In this document: positions 1-11,897 of the stretch, piece after piece
Position numbering within the stretch: the first letter of the stretch is position 1
Layout: every line of letters starts with the position of its first letter
Assembly: GCA_037447655.1 (NCBI GenBank)
Contig: JBBHKE010002674.1
Location: forward strand, 188,001 to 226,764
Length of the DNA stretch: 38,764 nucleotides
Direction: 5' to 3'
From: Zygnema cylindricum
Lineage: Eukaryota > Streptophyta > Zygnematophyceae > Zygnematales > Zygnemataceae
The notes under the pieces: generated by a model
The model's database searches: none
What the model saw: the letters and a program-made list of their open reading frames with translations, nothing else
Told to the model about the DNA's origin: nothing
Program-made: the position numbers and the translations under genes

Positions 1-917
1 CGGTTTGAGATGAAAGACCTCGGTGAGGCGAAATATAGTCTGGGTATTCAGGTATAAAGGGATAGAAATAATAGATTATTAAAATTAACTCATAAGAAGG
101 CTATTGGAAACATGTTAGATGAGTATGGAATGCGGGGGGGGCAAAAGGGTGTATAACTTTAATGGAGTTTTGGTAAAAGTTAGAGGGAGAAGAGACAAAC
201 CCAGGTGTTATCGTTAGTGAGTATTTAGAGACAATGGATGATGATCCTATGACACTAATACCTTACAGACAAATAGTGGGAAATTCAATATATTTCATGA
301 ACCGTACCCGTCTTGATATTGCTCCAGCAGTTGGGGATCTTAGCAAAAGTCTTAAAAATCCTAGAAAACATGACCGTGATGCAACAAGGAGAGTCTTAAG
401 ATATTTTGCAGGAACTAAAGACCTCAAACTCACACTAGGCGGAGGGGAAGTGAAGCTGCAAACATAGAGTGAAGCAAGCTATGGGGACATGCCAAGCCGA
501 AAATCCACCACGTGATTCGTTCTGAAAATTGGGAACGCGACTTACTGCTGGAGCCGCAAACTTCAAAAAGTTATTGCACAATCAATAATGGAGTCAGAAC
601 ACATGGCAGCAAGCTCGGCCCTCAAAGAACTCTTATGGGTAAAATCCATGTTCCAAGAATTAGGATACACGCATGTAGGTCCACTAGTGATCTAGTGTGA
701 TAACCAAGCTGCCATTGCCATTGCCTCTAACCCGAGTCACCACTTCAAGAGTAAGCACATGGATATAAGATTACACTTTGTAAGAAAAAAAGTGTTTTCC
801 CGAGGAATTAAATTATGTTATCTGCCAGATGCAAAAATGATTGCTGATATGCTCACTAAAGATCTTCCTGCTCTTAAGCTGAAGTATTGTACGGATGCAG
901 TGGGACTAAGTGACTAG
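1..917 (+). pseudogene. Ty1/copia pol fragment (end of RT plus RNase H), decayed
   Basis: The + strand translation matches the C-terminal third of the intact copia polyprotein at 23370-27806, starting at a counterpart of its residue ~1172 (motif MKDLGEAKY) and running to the RNase H end. Recognisable pieces are YRQIVGNSIYFMNRTR near 262-309, the RNase H block CDNQAAIAIA near 699-728, and the closing ADMLTK motif near 847. Several in-frame stops and at least one frame change (around a run of G at 134-140) make it non-functional. The element is cut by the window's left edge, so its gag, protease and integrase, if present, lie outside. It reads in the same direction as the second decayed copy downstream. 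Confidence 0.9.
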
Positions 918-1032
918 CTGAGTTGATGCGTTGCTATGGTGCCATACTCCACTAAGTCTACATTGGAATGAAGTGGGACTAGGTAACTAGATGATTTGCT
1001 GCGTTGCTATGCTGCCATACTGCGCTAGTACA
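899..1032. repeat. Imperfect tandem duplication, unit about 73 bp
   Basis: Two adjacent copies both begin with GTGGGACTA and share the words GCGTTGCTATG and TGCCATACT. They lie between the end of the decayed pol and the 3' LTR of the same element, so the duplication is in the element's 3' untranslated region. Confidence 0.7.
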
Positions 1033-1095
1033 ACACAAATGCGCTTCTTGACATCGCAGCTGCCCTGATAAAATAAGTTTAAAGCTTTAGAGGAG

Positions 1096-1659
1096 TGTTG
1101 ATTTTGGAAAGCTTTAAGTCTCAATAAATTAGTCTGACGGCAGAAACACAATAAAATACAGCGTAAAGGACACGCGTCGTCACTTAAGTACAAAACAGGT
1201 ATTTCGGACTGACACATACATCCACATATTTCTGTCACACATTGAACGAGACAAAGCAGCTACCACGCAGATGGGACAAAGCACCTGCGATGCAGATGGG
1301 ACAAAGCAGCTGCGGTTATTTTATACGGGACGACGCAGCAGCGACGAAGCTGCGGTTACGTTGAATATGATTCGAAACGAGACAACGCAGCTGTGGTTGA
1401 TCTGGATCAAGGCAATGGACGATATTCATAAAAGGATCGCAAATGATTTGCCAACACGTGTTTTCGCAACATCTGGATGAACTCATCCGAACAATAGCAA
1501 TTAGGCCGGCGGCAAGTAATTGTATTGATCTTTTAGTAATACTGATTGTACACTAGCATAATTAGTTTTAGCATGATTAGGAGTACTTGATCTTAGTGGC
1601 AATTAGGTTCTTGGACATACCTCTGAGGAACATTTATATCAGAGGTACAACAATATGCA
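1096..1659 (+). mobile_element. Probable 3' LTR of the first decayed copia copy (right end uncertain)
   Basis: The purine-rich TTAGAGGAG at about 1087-1095 resembles the polypurine tract of the intact element (AAGGGGAG) and is followed by TGTTGATTTTGG; the intact element's LTR also opens with TGTTGA. The right end is proposed at the CA near 1659, after a short inverted repeat (CCTCTGA / TCAGAGG) like that found at the end of the other LTRs. The left boundary is fairly secure. The right boundary is a guess, because no second copy of this LTR is in the window. 1660-1938 holds no gene that I can recognise. Confidence 0.5.
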
Positions 1660-1938
1660 ATAGGACAACTAGGAGTAAAAACTCATTACGTGTATAAGAC
1701 TTAGGACTTAGAACATTAGATGTAACTAGACTTCCAGACTGTGTAGTTTGCAAAATTTATGAGTTGCATATCTTGATGTATGTTACATCAATGAGGTTGA
1801 AACTTTCGGAGTTGTAAGACTTAGTGATATTCTATATTGTGGTATAGTTTGAAGCAGTTTGAACCTTTGTGTCATATTTGGTGAGCTGTAGAAAAGAGTT
1901 GTTGGGTAGGATTCTTAGTAAGCTTCTGTGAGTAAATT

Positions 1939-4900
1939 ATGTCTATTTCTACTAATACTGTTGCAACTCCTGCTACTGCTCCTCCACCTGCTCCAGTGGT
2001 CGTAGAACAACACAATAACTCTGTGGTAGGGATGATTCTCGTTTGAGAGAATACGATAGAGATTCAGAGGGGAGGAAAGAGCGGTCAAGCCTTGGCAGCC
2101 GCGACCGATTGGAGGAAGAAGGATCTAAGGAATCCGTTTGGAAGCTATGGAGGAGGGGGGCAGAAAAATGAGTCTAATGAGTCCGGATTGAGGGTTTCTA
2201 AGGGAGTGTGTCACTTTTGTAAGAAACTTGGGCACTATATGGCCGAGCGTTCTAAACTAAGTGAACTCCGGTTAAAAGAGGGGCAGACTAGATCTCCAGA
2301 AGGAAAAAAGAAGGCCCTTGTGACATAGGTACTTGACTAGGAATCCGATGATGATGTGCTCTTGTAGGATGGGGAGATAGAGGTGAAGAACGAGGTCGAA
2401 ATTCTAGGAATACAAAAATGTGCTTTCGGGGGATTGACAGGTGAAGTAGGTTAGATTGTGGATTTGGGTGCTTCTATGCACATATGTAGGGATAAGCACA
2501 TGTTCACAAAAATTAGAAAGATTCCCACCGTAGAGATAGAGTATGGGGATGGGAGGGTAGTCACTATTGCTTTGGTAGGATTGGTAGATTTGAAAGTATT
2601 ACTAGAAGGAAAAACACTCATAGTTACGTTCTCTGATGTGTGTTTTATTCCTTAGTAGAACAAAAACCTCATCTCAACATCTGTGTTAGGTGATAAGGGT
2701 TTTGAAACTAGTATTAGGAAAGGAGTGTGTTATGTGATAAGGGTTTTGAAACTAGTATTAGGAAAGGAGTCTTTACAACTACACGTGAATCGTAATTAAA
2801 GTAAATTACTCTAATTTGGTCGATCAAAATTTCGACTCTATCACATGAAATATAGTAAATGATTCTATTTTTTTCATTATTCTATTTAAGGTTAAGTTTA
2901 ATTAGCGTTTTTAATTATAATATAGGTTCATTTTAAATAGTGTGGAGTACGGACGACCTCCGACCGTGCAAAATTGTACTTTATTTAGTAAAAAAGTACA
3001 AATAATGATGTAATACAGGTCGTTATCATGTAACTGCGTTTTAACAAACCGCGTAGTGCAAACGTCATAGTGACGATAAACTGTACGTTTTGCCAAATTT
3101 TGTACGAATACCTTATTTACAGTAGAGGATATAAGCGTGCCAAATTAGAGTACTTAAATAAATTAGAGTAAATTTCATAATTGAAACAACTCTATCACAC
3201 AAATTAGCGTTCATTACTGTATTTCTTTTTTTTAGTTTTTGTACTCTACTTTTTTTATTACTTTAATTACGATTCGCGGTGTAGTTTTAACGAGGAAGTT
3301 TATTTCAATGCTGAAAAAGGTAGCCAGGAGGATGTTTAGGCTGATTTTAAGCAATGAAAATTAGGAACTTTATTATGTTGGTGTTTATGAAAGAATGTTA
3401 TGGCATAAAAGGCTTGGGCATGTGCATTTAGATAAGTTAAAAGAAATGAAAAAGATGGGAGTAGTGGAAGGGATTCGTTTTGGAGAAAGTGAGAATCTGA
3501 GTGACAGTAGTGAGTGTGCCCAAGGTAAGGCACACATGCTACCGTTCCCAAAAACAACCACTTATAAAGGAGAAAAATTCCTAGGTTTAGTACACACAGA
3601 TAACTGGGGACCATAAAAAATGCCATCACCTACAGATAAGAGGTTTATAATGACCACCACTGATGATTGGTCTTGGTATTCAATAGTATATTTTTTGAAA
3701 AATAAATAAGATGCCCTATAGTATTTTAAGCAAAACAACGCATGGAGTGAGAAACTCGATGAAACCCCAATCAAAAGAGTGAAGTGTGATAATGGGGGGG
3801 GAGTATATCTCAAACCAATTTGAGGATTTTTTAAGAGAAGATGGAGTACAACATCAAAAGACAGTTCAAGAAAATACTGACCAAAATGGTGTAGCCGAGA
3901 GGTTCAATAGGACACTAAGTGATAATGCCAGGAGTATGTTGTCAAATAAGAAGATAGAAAAAAGATTCTGGGTTGAGGCAATGAATTGCGCCAACTACCT
4001 CAAGAATAGAGTTCTTACTTCGGTATTTAAAGGATAAACACCCTATGAGAGATGGACTTGCCAAAAACTAGATGTATCACACCTAAAGGTTTTCGGTAGT
4101 TAAGTATTTAGTCTAGATACAGATCAGTCAAATTGGAAGTTAGATCCCAAACAAAACCATGATACCTGCTAGGATATGATAAGGATGTAAAAGGGTATAG
4201 AGCCTATGATCTTAGAAGGAAAGATATAATTCTAGTTAAGCATCTAGTAGTTATGGATGAAGGGAAATCTGTAGATCCCTTTAAACATACAAAATCAGTT
4301 AAAATCAGATTTGAGTCAGAAAATTCTGATAACTTCGAGCTCGCTAATTATCCAGGTTTCCAATAAGATGATAATATTGCATGTACAAATCAGACCGGGA
4401 AGGAACCAACCATGGTACCTCAAGTAACTAACCCGACCAAAAGCTCAAGACGTGGTGGAAATTGAACTAGACGTGGTGGAAATTGAACTGGAACAAAGGG
4501 AGAGGAGAGAAGCTAAAATCATTAGAAAAACTCCACGAGAGCCATCTAATCCAATGACAGCTTTTGAACGAGGAAAGAGAAGCAGCAAAAGGCTGCAAGA
4601 AAACAAGTCAACAACAAGGTAACCAAACTATCTCATCTACATGAACCTCAAACTTATAAAGAGGAAATGAACTGTCCAAAGAGAAACTAATAGAAGACAG
4701 CCATTAATGAGAAAATGGCTTCAATTATGGCGGCCGATACTTAGGAGTTGGTGGAGTGTCCACCTAACTAAAAAGCCAATCGGGTGTAATTGGGTATTCA
4801 AACTGAAACTGAACCCAAATAACACCATTGAGCGCTACAAGGCCCGGTTAGTGGTTAAAGGATTTACCCAGAAAGAAGGAATCGCCAACAATGAAACATT

Positions 4901-5235
4901 TGCACCAGTCGTGAGGTTTCCTTGCGTCTCTATTCTTTTCAGTCTGGCGGCATAAAAAGACATGGAGGTTTACCACATGGATATCAAGACGACTTTTCTA
5001 CATAGAGAACTAGAAGAGGGGATTTTTATGCAACAACCCAAAGAATTTGTGGACCAAAGGGAGGAGAGCAAGGTATGTCGATTGATCAAATCTCTGTATG
5101 GACTAAAATAGGCGCCTCGAAAATGGAACAAAAAGCTTGATGAGTTACTTATAGGTTTGAGATACATACGGATCAGCTCAAATCACTTAAATTATCTGTT
5201 TGAAGATGAGGAAGGAATCTTTACTAGAAAATAAG
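1939..5235 (+). pseudogene. Ty1/copia gag-pol relic, internally deleted and interrupted
   Basis: A decayed polyprotein related to the intact copy at 23370-27806. An ATG at 1939 opens a short Ser/Thr/Pro-rich start, then most of Gag is missing: it jumps to VVGMILV, matching intact residue ~252. The zinc knuckle CHFCKKLGHYMAE (2209-2247) has lost its last Cys. The protease site reads DLGAS instead of DSGAS at 2461. The integrase HHCC region lies at 3395-3616 and the catalytic core at 3640-3950, with a frame slip in a G run near 3795. RT motifs KARLVVKGFTQKEG, KTTFLH and SLYGLK lie at 4838-5109. The copy stops abruptly in mid-RT and meets the polypurine tract at 5232, so the YVDD site and RNase H are deleted. 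Many stops are present. A TIR element interrupts it at 2782-3281. Confidence 0.9.
2782..3281. mobile_element. TA-flanked TIR element, long type (copy A), inserted in copia
   Basis: The ends are inverted repeats: CACGTGAATCGTAATTAAAG on the left and, read inward from the right, CACCGCGAATCGTAATTAAAG without its last base. Both sides are flanked by TA. Removing the insert and one TA restores a continuous copia reading frame across the junction, so the duplication is the dinucleotide TA. The interior matches the element at 32793-34070 in the opposite orientation (shared words around TAAAGTACAATTTTGCACGG). No transposase is seen, so it is non-autonomous. The TA target suggests a Tc1/mariner-like mechanism, but the CACCGTGAATCG terminus does not match a family I know. 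Confidence 0.85.
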
Positions 5236-5240
5236 GGGAG
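5232..5240 (+). other. Polypurine tract of the second decayed copia copy
   Basis: TAAGGGGAG lies directly before the LTR start TGTAGAAATT. It matches the AAGGGGAG tract of the intact minus-strand element at about 23357-23365. The RT reading frame breaks off just upstream, so a deletion joined mid-RT to this tract. Confidence 0.75.
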
Positions 5241-6281
5241 TGTAGAAATTACTGATTTCTTGTTAAGTATTTTTCTAGGTCACAAAATGTAAAAATAAAA
5301 GGCAAGGAAAAGCAGAGGCAACTTGCCTTTAACTCCTCTCTCAAGTCCCCACACTTGCTGCATTCATTAAAGACACGAGGGAGTTAGAGTCATGACGCGT
5401 AGGTTTTCCAAAAAGACTGGGAGTAGGATTTAGGTGGAGTTACCAAGAAGGCTTGACGAACCCAGGATTTGATCTTGGTACCTACCTTCCGTTAGAGAAC
5501 TCTATAGTTGTTAGTGATGTTCAATAGCCTAGGAATTGTACTGAGATATATAGGGTTCGATAACTATTTAAAGATGTACCCTTAGATAATTTAATTTAAC
5601 TAAGCGAATGGACTATTACCACATTGACAGAGTTATACACATAGTACGGACGAGGGTACAGCACGAAAGAAATATACCGCACATTTGTTTCAACAACTAA
5701 TATTAAAATCCAGTTTGGATCGGACGGTCATGGAAAAAGGTGACATCTGGGAGTGGTCGCTTCGGCGGTTTTCGGTCACAACCACACCAAGTGATACTTG
5801 GTGCTATCTCATAGGCTTGCGGCATTTCCGGAGAGCACCAAAACAAGTCCGAATGAGACAGGTGTCACCTCCTTGGCCATGCCGTACGATAGCCGTACAA
5901 AAAGTACTCCAGCACATGTACCTTTTTGTACTGTACAGCAATATCATTGGTGCAGGTACATCATTGGTGCAGTTCTCCGGTAGGAGGGTTTTGAGGACTT
6001 AGAAGAATCTCTAGGTAGCCGCCTATCTCCCAGAGAGATCTTGTATTACAAGGTCATTTTTGACCACTAATAACTTACTGCTCAAGGGAGCAAATTGCTT
6101 GATTCTTTTTGCAGAGACTCAGAGGAGTCTTGGCTTCACTGGGGTGAAGTTAGTGCAGTCAGTTATCTGCCAGGGTGGCAATGAATCTTGTGCAAACTCA
6201 AAGGGGTTAGGGCTATCCTAAAGGCTTTGTGTGAGCTACCTACTCTGAGGACCTATGGAGGTCTCAGAGTTGTAGTATTCA
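5241..6281 (+). mobile_element. 3' LTR of the second decayed copia copy
   Basis: It begins TGTAGAAATTAC right after the polypurine tract and ends in TTCA at 6281, giving TG...CA ends. Its last ~200 bases align with the R-U5 end of the LTRs at 22466-23356 and 27787-28677 (shared GATTCTTTTTGC, GGAGTCTTG and a terminal hairpin). Its first ~190 bases match the LTR start at 38571. A hairpin at 6242-6267 has ATGGAG in its loop, as in the intact element. An antisense tRNA-like B box (rc GATCAAATCC) lies near 5470. No open reading frame is credible here. Confidence 0.8.
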
Positions 6282-9100
6282 AGGTTGGGAAACAACCACC
6301 AATTTACTTACTAGGCATAGATTTGACTTTAACTCTGGCAAACAACCACGTGACCATCCAGCTTTAAACTATAACATTCGAAATAACTTGAACTCGCCAC
6401 TTTTGCAACTAGACTCAATTTTTTTCTCACAATGTATTTCACTCTCAATCTCTCAATCTCTTTCAATGGCCTTGTTCATAATATAGATTTGTAAGCCTAA
6501 AAGCTCTGAGATTTCAAAACACTTTATCTCGAAAAAAGATGAATTTTGGTAGGGAATCAACGTGGCCCATTGCTCTTACTCTATCTTTTTTTATGTCCTC
6601 CATAGTTATTGAGATTAAAACTCAGTATGTGACCCGCCTCTTCCCTCTTTGAGAATATTCCAACCACTCACAATCACGCCTCGACTCGACAAGGAAATTA
6701 GAAACAGGACTCCACAAAAGATGAGAGAAACTCGAGAAAACGAAGGGAAACAATTTTGTCGACACACTCAAAGGTCACGTCACTGATTTTCACTATTCGA
6801 TGTCCGAGTCTGTAAGTTACCACATACACAAAAGGGAAAGACAAAGGGAAACATATTTATATGACAAAAGCTAAAGTCAAGCGCCCTGTTCCAATCCATT
6901 TGTCTCGGCCACTGAGTCGGTCGAAGTTTCGTAATCGGTCGTTTAACGGTTAGGTCGTCACCGAGTTTTAAAATATCGGTGTACCGATTTCGCTGTATGA
7001 AACCGATATTCTGTACGGTTGTTGTGTGTGGAAAACTCCTGTGTTTGCATAAAAACGTACTGCGTAGGGAAGTGACTCCTCCGTGGGTTTGCATGCGCCT
7101 AAGTTCCAAGGACCGTACATCAGGTACTATACAGGAGGAATTTGTTTTATAATGTACGGAAAAAGTCTAAGGCGTAACACTGTACGGCTTATGAATAGAA
7201 CTGGCCATTCTGATCGGTTGGAAAACTTTTTGAGACAAAGCGTACGGACCAGTGTACCAATTAATAATTATCAATTTTCTTCGTTTCTGTTCTAATTTCT
7301 CTTATTTTGCTCGGGATTGGCAAAGTAAAAAGTCTTCGAGTGGATGACCTATCTCCACTTAATACCTATTCCTTTTAGCGCTGAAAATAGAATTGCGTTT
7401 CGACTGTTTATGCCCTCAACCGCTGAAATAAATTGTCATTCTGGCGGACTAAAAAATTAGACACAAAATGAAAGGCTAGGGCATCAGTGAAAACGACAAT
7501 TAGTATTGTAGTAATTGGAACGGAATTTAATGTACCTTATTTTTTCTTTTCGCTACAATTGACCGCATACTCAACCTGCAAATTTAAGCAGCTTTATCAT
7601 TTTTGTCGGTTTGCCCTAAAAATTTACATTCCATGCTTTTGAGATTCCACGTCTACGGTTTATCCATTTTACAAAATCTTAATTCTGGGGCGAATCGACG
7701 TCGTCCATAAAAAATTGAAGTTACGAAAATACCATTTAAATTTTGCATGACAAAAAGAATTGTCAATTGACAATGTAACGTCTGTTTCAAGAATTTTCTT
7801 GTCGCGTGAACATTTTCTTGTTCATGTTGCTTTTCGAATTATTATTGTATAAAATGATTTGATTTTCACATGATCGTAGAAAAATGATATTTTTGATTTT
7901 GTTACTATGTTTATTTTCAATATTCGAATGGAAACGATATATCTCACTTTCAACATATCGTGATAGCTAGACATTGAAGACTCAATGTATCTTTATTTTG
8001 CCAATAACTATTAACATTAGGTTATTTTTTTGTTAATCGACACATCTAGTTTGTAAAATTAAGGTAGTTATGATGTACAAAAAATTCGGAATGCAAAGAG
8101 TTTATGGATTGTGCGAAATATAGTATGCATACATCTAATGTACAGCTACATCATGATATCATTATTAATAGATAGCAATTTTGGCCGAAACTTTATCGCA
8201 AATAGAAAAAATAATTATCAATCCTAGTAAACATAGCACAGGATTGGTTTTCTGCTCAATGTTCAACATAAAATATTCCCAACAGAAATAGCAAATAGGG
8301 TGTGTGGCGCGTTTCGTCAAAAAGTCAGAACGCTTTCCGCGATGCTTTATGCTTTTTGTCTTATAGAGTACAATACACCTTGAATCGCTATCTATGTTTT
8401 AAAATACAGTACGAATCACTGTTTGTGTTTTAAAAGGCATTACGCAATGACACTAGTTCGGCGCCCCTAAAATTGACCCTGGGATCTAAAATAGAATCGA
8501 CTATTCTATTTTTTACTTCACGCTAATATAGGTATTTTTTAATTAGGGTGAAGTCCCATCAGGAACTTTTGTAATTGTACGGCCACATTACAGGATGCTT
8601 ACAAATGCTTAATTAATTAAATGCTTAAAAATGCTTACAAACAAACCCATAATAACAAGAACACGTGAATAATGAAGGAGAAAAAAGAACAAGAAAAGGA
8701 AACTTATTTCACAATTGTTTTAACTCAAAAGGTTTGTAAAAAGTAAAGATAAAAACCTCCCTTTGTTCTCCACTACAAAAGTTACAATTTTTCGAATCCT
8801 CCTATCATTCACCCAACGTCTCCCTTCAATAACATAAAACTAAAACGGAAAAATGTAATAAAACACATAAAAAAAAGGGGGAAAAAACCGCCCAACAGAA
8901 AACGAAGATAACTCTTTTTACTGTTAAACTCGAATAGTCTATGGAACGGACATGATTTCACACGGAAACATGTATCGATTCTACTTTCTACTCCAACAAT
9001 ATCCGAGCTTTCCAAGACAGTCTCAAAAGGGAAAAGAAAAAAAAAATACACAAAATGAATGCCTATGGAATTTTATCTCCGTTAAACTAAGTCTCGATTG
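6282..9100. other. AT-rich intergenic stretch, no gene seen
   Basis: About 2.8 kb without a recognisable coding region on either strand. Small open frames here lack any motif and are expected by chance. The TGTACGG word recurs near 7015-7250. A lone sequence CACCTTGAATCGCTAT at about 8372, preceded by TA, resembles one end of the TA-flanked TIR family, but no partner end was found. Confidence 0.6.
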
Positions 9101-9234
9101 TTATTTGTGCATTTCTTTCTTTATGACTTAAAAACTAAAGAAAAAGACAGGAGAAAAAACCCTAAAAAACTTGAAAAACCACTGCCAAGAAAAATTGCCT
9201 ATTTTACTTCATCTACACCATGCAGCTCAAACCC

Positions 9235-9470
9235 GGATCTCTTTTCCACTCTCCCTCTCCCTCCCTCTCCTCCCACTCCTTTCTCCCTCTCCCTCTCCCT
9301 CTCCTCCCACACCACCTCATATCGTCTCTGCCTGTTCCTCACTCTCTCCTCTCCTCTGTCTCTCTCTTCCTGCCTCTCTCTCTCTGCCTCCCTCACTCTC
9401 TCTCTCTCTGTCTCTCTCTCACTCTCATTCTCTCTCTCTCTCCTCTCTCTCATTCACAAACATACACATA
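9235..9470. repeat. (CT)n / (CCCTCT)n microsatellite beyond the 3' end of the RAV-like gene
   Basis: Almost pure pyrimidine on the + strand, beyond the stop codon of the minus-strand transcription factor gene at 9592. Long open frames on both strands here (Ser/Leu/Pro-rich or Arg/Glu-rich) are repeat artefacts. Confidence 0.9.
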
Positions 9471-9591
9471 CTTCTTGTCTCTCCCTTGCTTGTTTTTTCT
9501 TCCTTCTCCTTCCCTTCTTCCACGGTCTCTTTCACGACCTCTTTCTCTCGCTCTTTTCTCTTTCTCCCTCTATCTCTCTAACCCTCTACTC

Positions 9592-11246
9592 CTACCTTCG
9601 TATATACATTCTCCTCACCGACTTTAGGAAAAAGTCCCACGACTCGTCTCCTAACAGAATCATATCTTGGTCTTTATCTTGATAAACTACCGAAGTTCCC
9701 TCCGTGACGGAAAGTAATGCCTCTCTCAACTCTTGAGTCGAATGAAATCGAGACAAGTCAACCGAAACTCCAAAAGGAGATCCCTCCACAAAACATTTCA
9801 CTCTCTGTCCCTCTCCCTCTCCTCCTCCCCCTCCTCCTCCTCCCAAGGCTCCTCCCGCACTCCCTTCTAAAGAAGTTCTCGCACTTGGGAGCCCCTCATC
9901 TAACCCTCCTCCTCCTCCTCCTCTCCCTCCACCCCCCATCCCCATCAGCCCTTGAGAAGACGCATTCGATCTATTATCCGTAGAAGGAGGAGAACTCGGA
10001 CCCGAATTTACCGTTCCCGAAATTCTCATATTTTGGTGTTGCATTAATCTACTCACATCTCCTCCCATACTCGACCCTCCTCCCCCTCCTCCTCCTCCTA
10101 CCCCTCCTATTACTCCTCCGTCGGTCCAATTCGAAGGAGAAGTCATATCGGGAGTCATTTTTTTAAACGCATTCGACATAAATTCATCATGCTGGTTTAT
10201 ACTTCCAACGTTAAAACTATCTTGTTGGTCGTTAAAACTATCCGGATTTTGTCTTTTCCTGCCATTTCCTATCGCCGCCGATCCTCCTGAGCTTTGCGGT
10301 CCGTGAATTTGTAAAGAATCCATCATCCCTCTTTGGTTCAACGAATTCCCTCCCCCCCCCCCCCCCCCCCCCCCCCCCTCCTCCCATCTGCCCGAACGCC
10401 CCTCCTCCTCCTCCACTTCTCGCTCCACCTCCCACTATCGCATCTCCCTCGTCTACCTCTCCGACTCCTCCCTCCCCCTCCCCCTCCCCCTCCTCCTCCG
10501 CCTCCTCCTCCTCCTCCCCCTCCTCTTCCTGATAAAGATTGCTGTTCTTGTAATTGTCGAAGAAATTGTTGTTGTTGTTGTTGATGAATCATTGAAGCGA
10601 GAGAGGAAACAAATTGTTCTTTACTAACTCCCGGAGGAATTCCTCCTTGTAATTGGGCCGCGGCTAAAGCCGCAAATAGTTGCTCTTGCATCCCTCCTCC
10701 CCCTCCTCCTAACCCTCCTATACCACCGACTCCTCTCCCTCCCTCATCTCCCTCTCCCTCGTCCCCTTGCTGCTGCTGTTGCTGGTGCAAATGTCGTTCT
10801 CGTTCTCTCTCCCTCTCCCTCTCCCTCTCCCGTTCCCTCTCGCGCTCTCTCTCCCTCTCTTTCTCCCTCTCCCTCTCTTTCTCTCTCTCCCTCTCCAGTT
10901 CCTCTCTCTCTACCTGTTGTTGTCTCTCTTGTTCCTGAATTGCTTGTTGCCTTTGTTGAATTTGTTGCAATTGGGCCAAAATTCCCGCCTTTCCCACGAA
11001 AGCTCCTGATTGGTTAAAAAGAGCCGCAATATGAGAAATGCCTCCGACTCCTAATTGTTGTATTAAAGCCGAAGAAAGAGAACCCAAGTTTCCGTTTCCG
11101 TTACCATTCAAGTTACCGTTTCCGTTAAAGTTTCCGTGTCCGTCTCCCTCGAGTTGGACTCCAAATAGTTTGGTATTCGCTTCCTCGGTTTCCTCTCCCT
11201 CTCCCACACTGTGAGAGTCGGGTTCGGGGAGATAGAGGTCTCCGTC
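9592..11246 (-). CDS. RAV-like gene exon 4: KLFGV motif, Gln-rich middle and PB1 domain
   Basis: Starts after TTTAG with [18 protein letters not shown] is at 11157-11171. Gln-rich segments (near 10905-10975 and 10545-10600) flank an Arg/Glu repeat (10800-10915). The reading frame shifts by +1 twice on the coding strand: once in G-rich DNA within about 10460-10530 and once in a run of 27 C on the + strand (10352-10378). Between and after these, natural-looking sequence resumes (GAFGQM, then [13 protein letters not shown]). PB1 codons run 9804-9595 and the stop is TAG at 9594-9592. The alternative, that PB1 belongs to a separate gene, is less likely because no stop codon, promoter or splice signal is evident between the two parts. 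Confidence 0.82.
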
Positions 11247-11863
11247 CTAAACAAGAAAGAGAGAGGAAGAGGGAGGGAGAGGGAGGGAGAGTGAGGGAGA
11301 GGGAGGAGAGGGAGGGAGGGAGAGCGAGAGAAAGCAGTTTATCAACTACGGAAAATTATAGAGGAGAGAAAAATTGCCTGCGAATGTTTTTTAAAAAGGA
11401 CATGTAATGGGCTGATTAAAAAACTAGTGAAAGAGAGGGAAGATCTCTTTCCTGATAGTTAAAAAGGGTAAAAGACCAAAGGGTGGAAAACAAACGAGAG
11501 AGGGAAAGAGAGGGAGGGAGGGAGGGAGGGAGGGAAACTTACAGGAGAAGTCCGATTACTTAACCTCGAAGGACCCATAATAACTCCAGAAGACGACCCC
11601 GGTCTTTGCCATCCCCTAGAATCCATCCCTCCTCCTCCTCCTCCTCCTCCTCCTCCTCCTCCCCCTCCTGAAGAAGGGAAGGGAGACGAGATAAAACCTT
11701 GTGCCGGTCTCCTTCGAAAACCAATAAAAAGTTCCTGATTGGGTCCTTTATCGAATAAAACGATATCTCCGGGAACCAAAAGTTTTTCTTTTACGAATCG
11801 ACTCCATCCCTTTGTAAGGACGTAACTCTGACTGGAATTCCAGTAGGAGTACCTGGACGGAAA

Positions 11864-11897
<34 letters not shown>

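Noticed and set aside
1271-1480. 69-codon + strand frame
   Set aside because: It lies inside the proposed LTR, and its repeated GGGACAAAGCAGC words explain the open frame; no protein similarity is seen.
13-6281. One single copia element spanning the left region
   Set aside because: RNase H comes before Gag in the + direction, so at least two copies are present.
8370-8420. Possible further copy of the TA-flanked TIR family
   Set aside because: Only one weak end resembles the family; no opposite end or duplication is visible.
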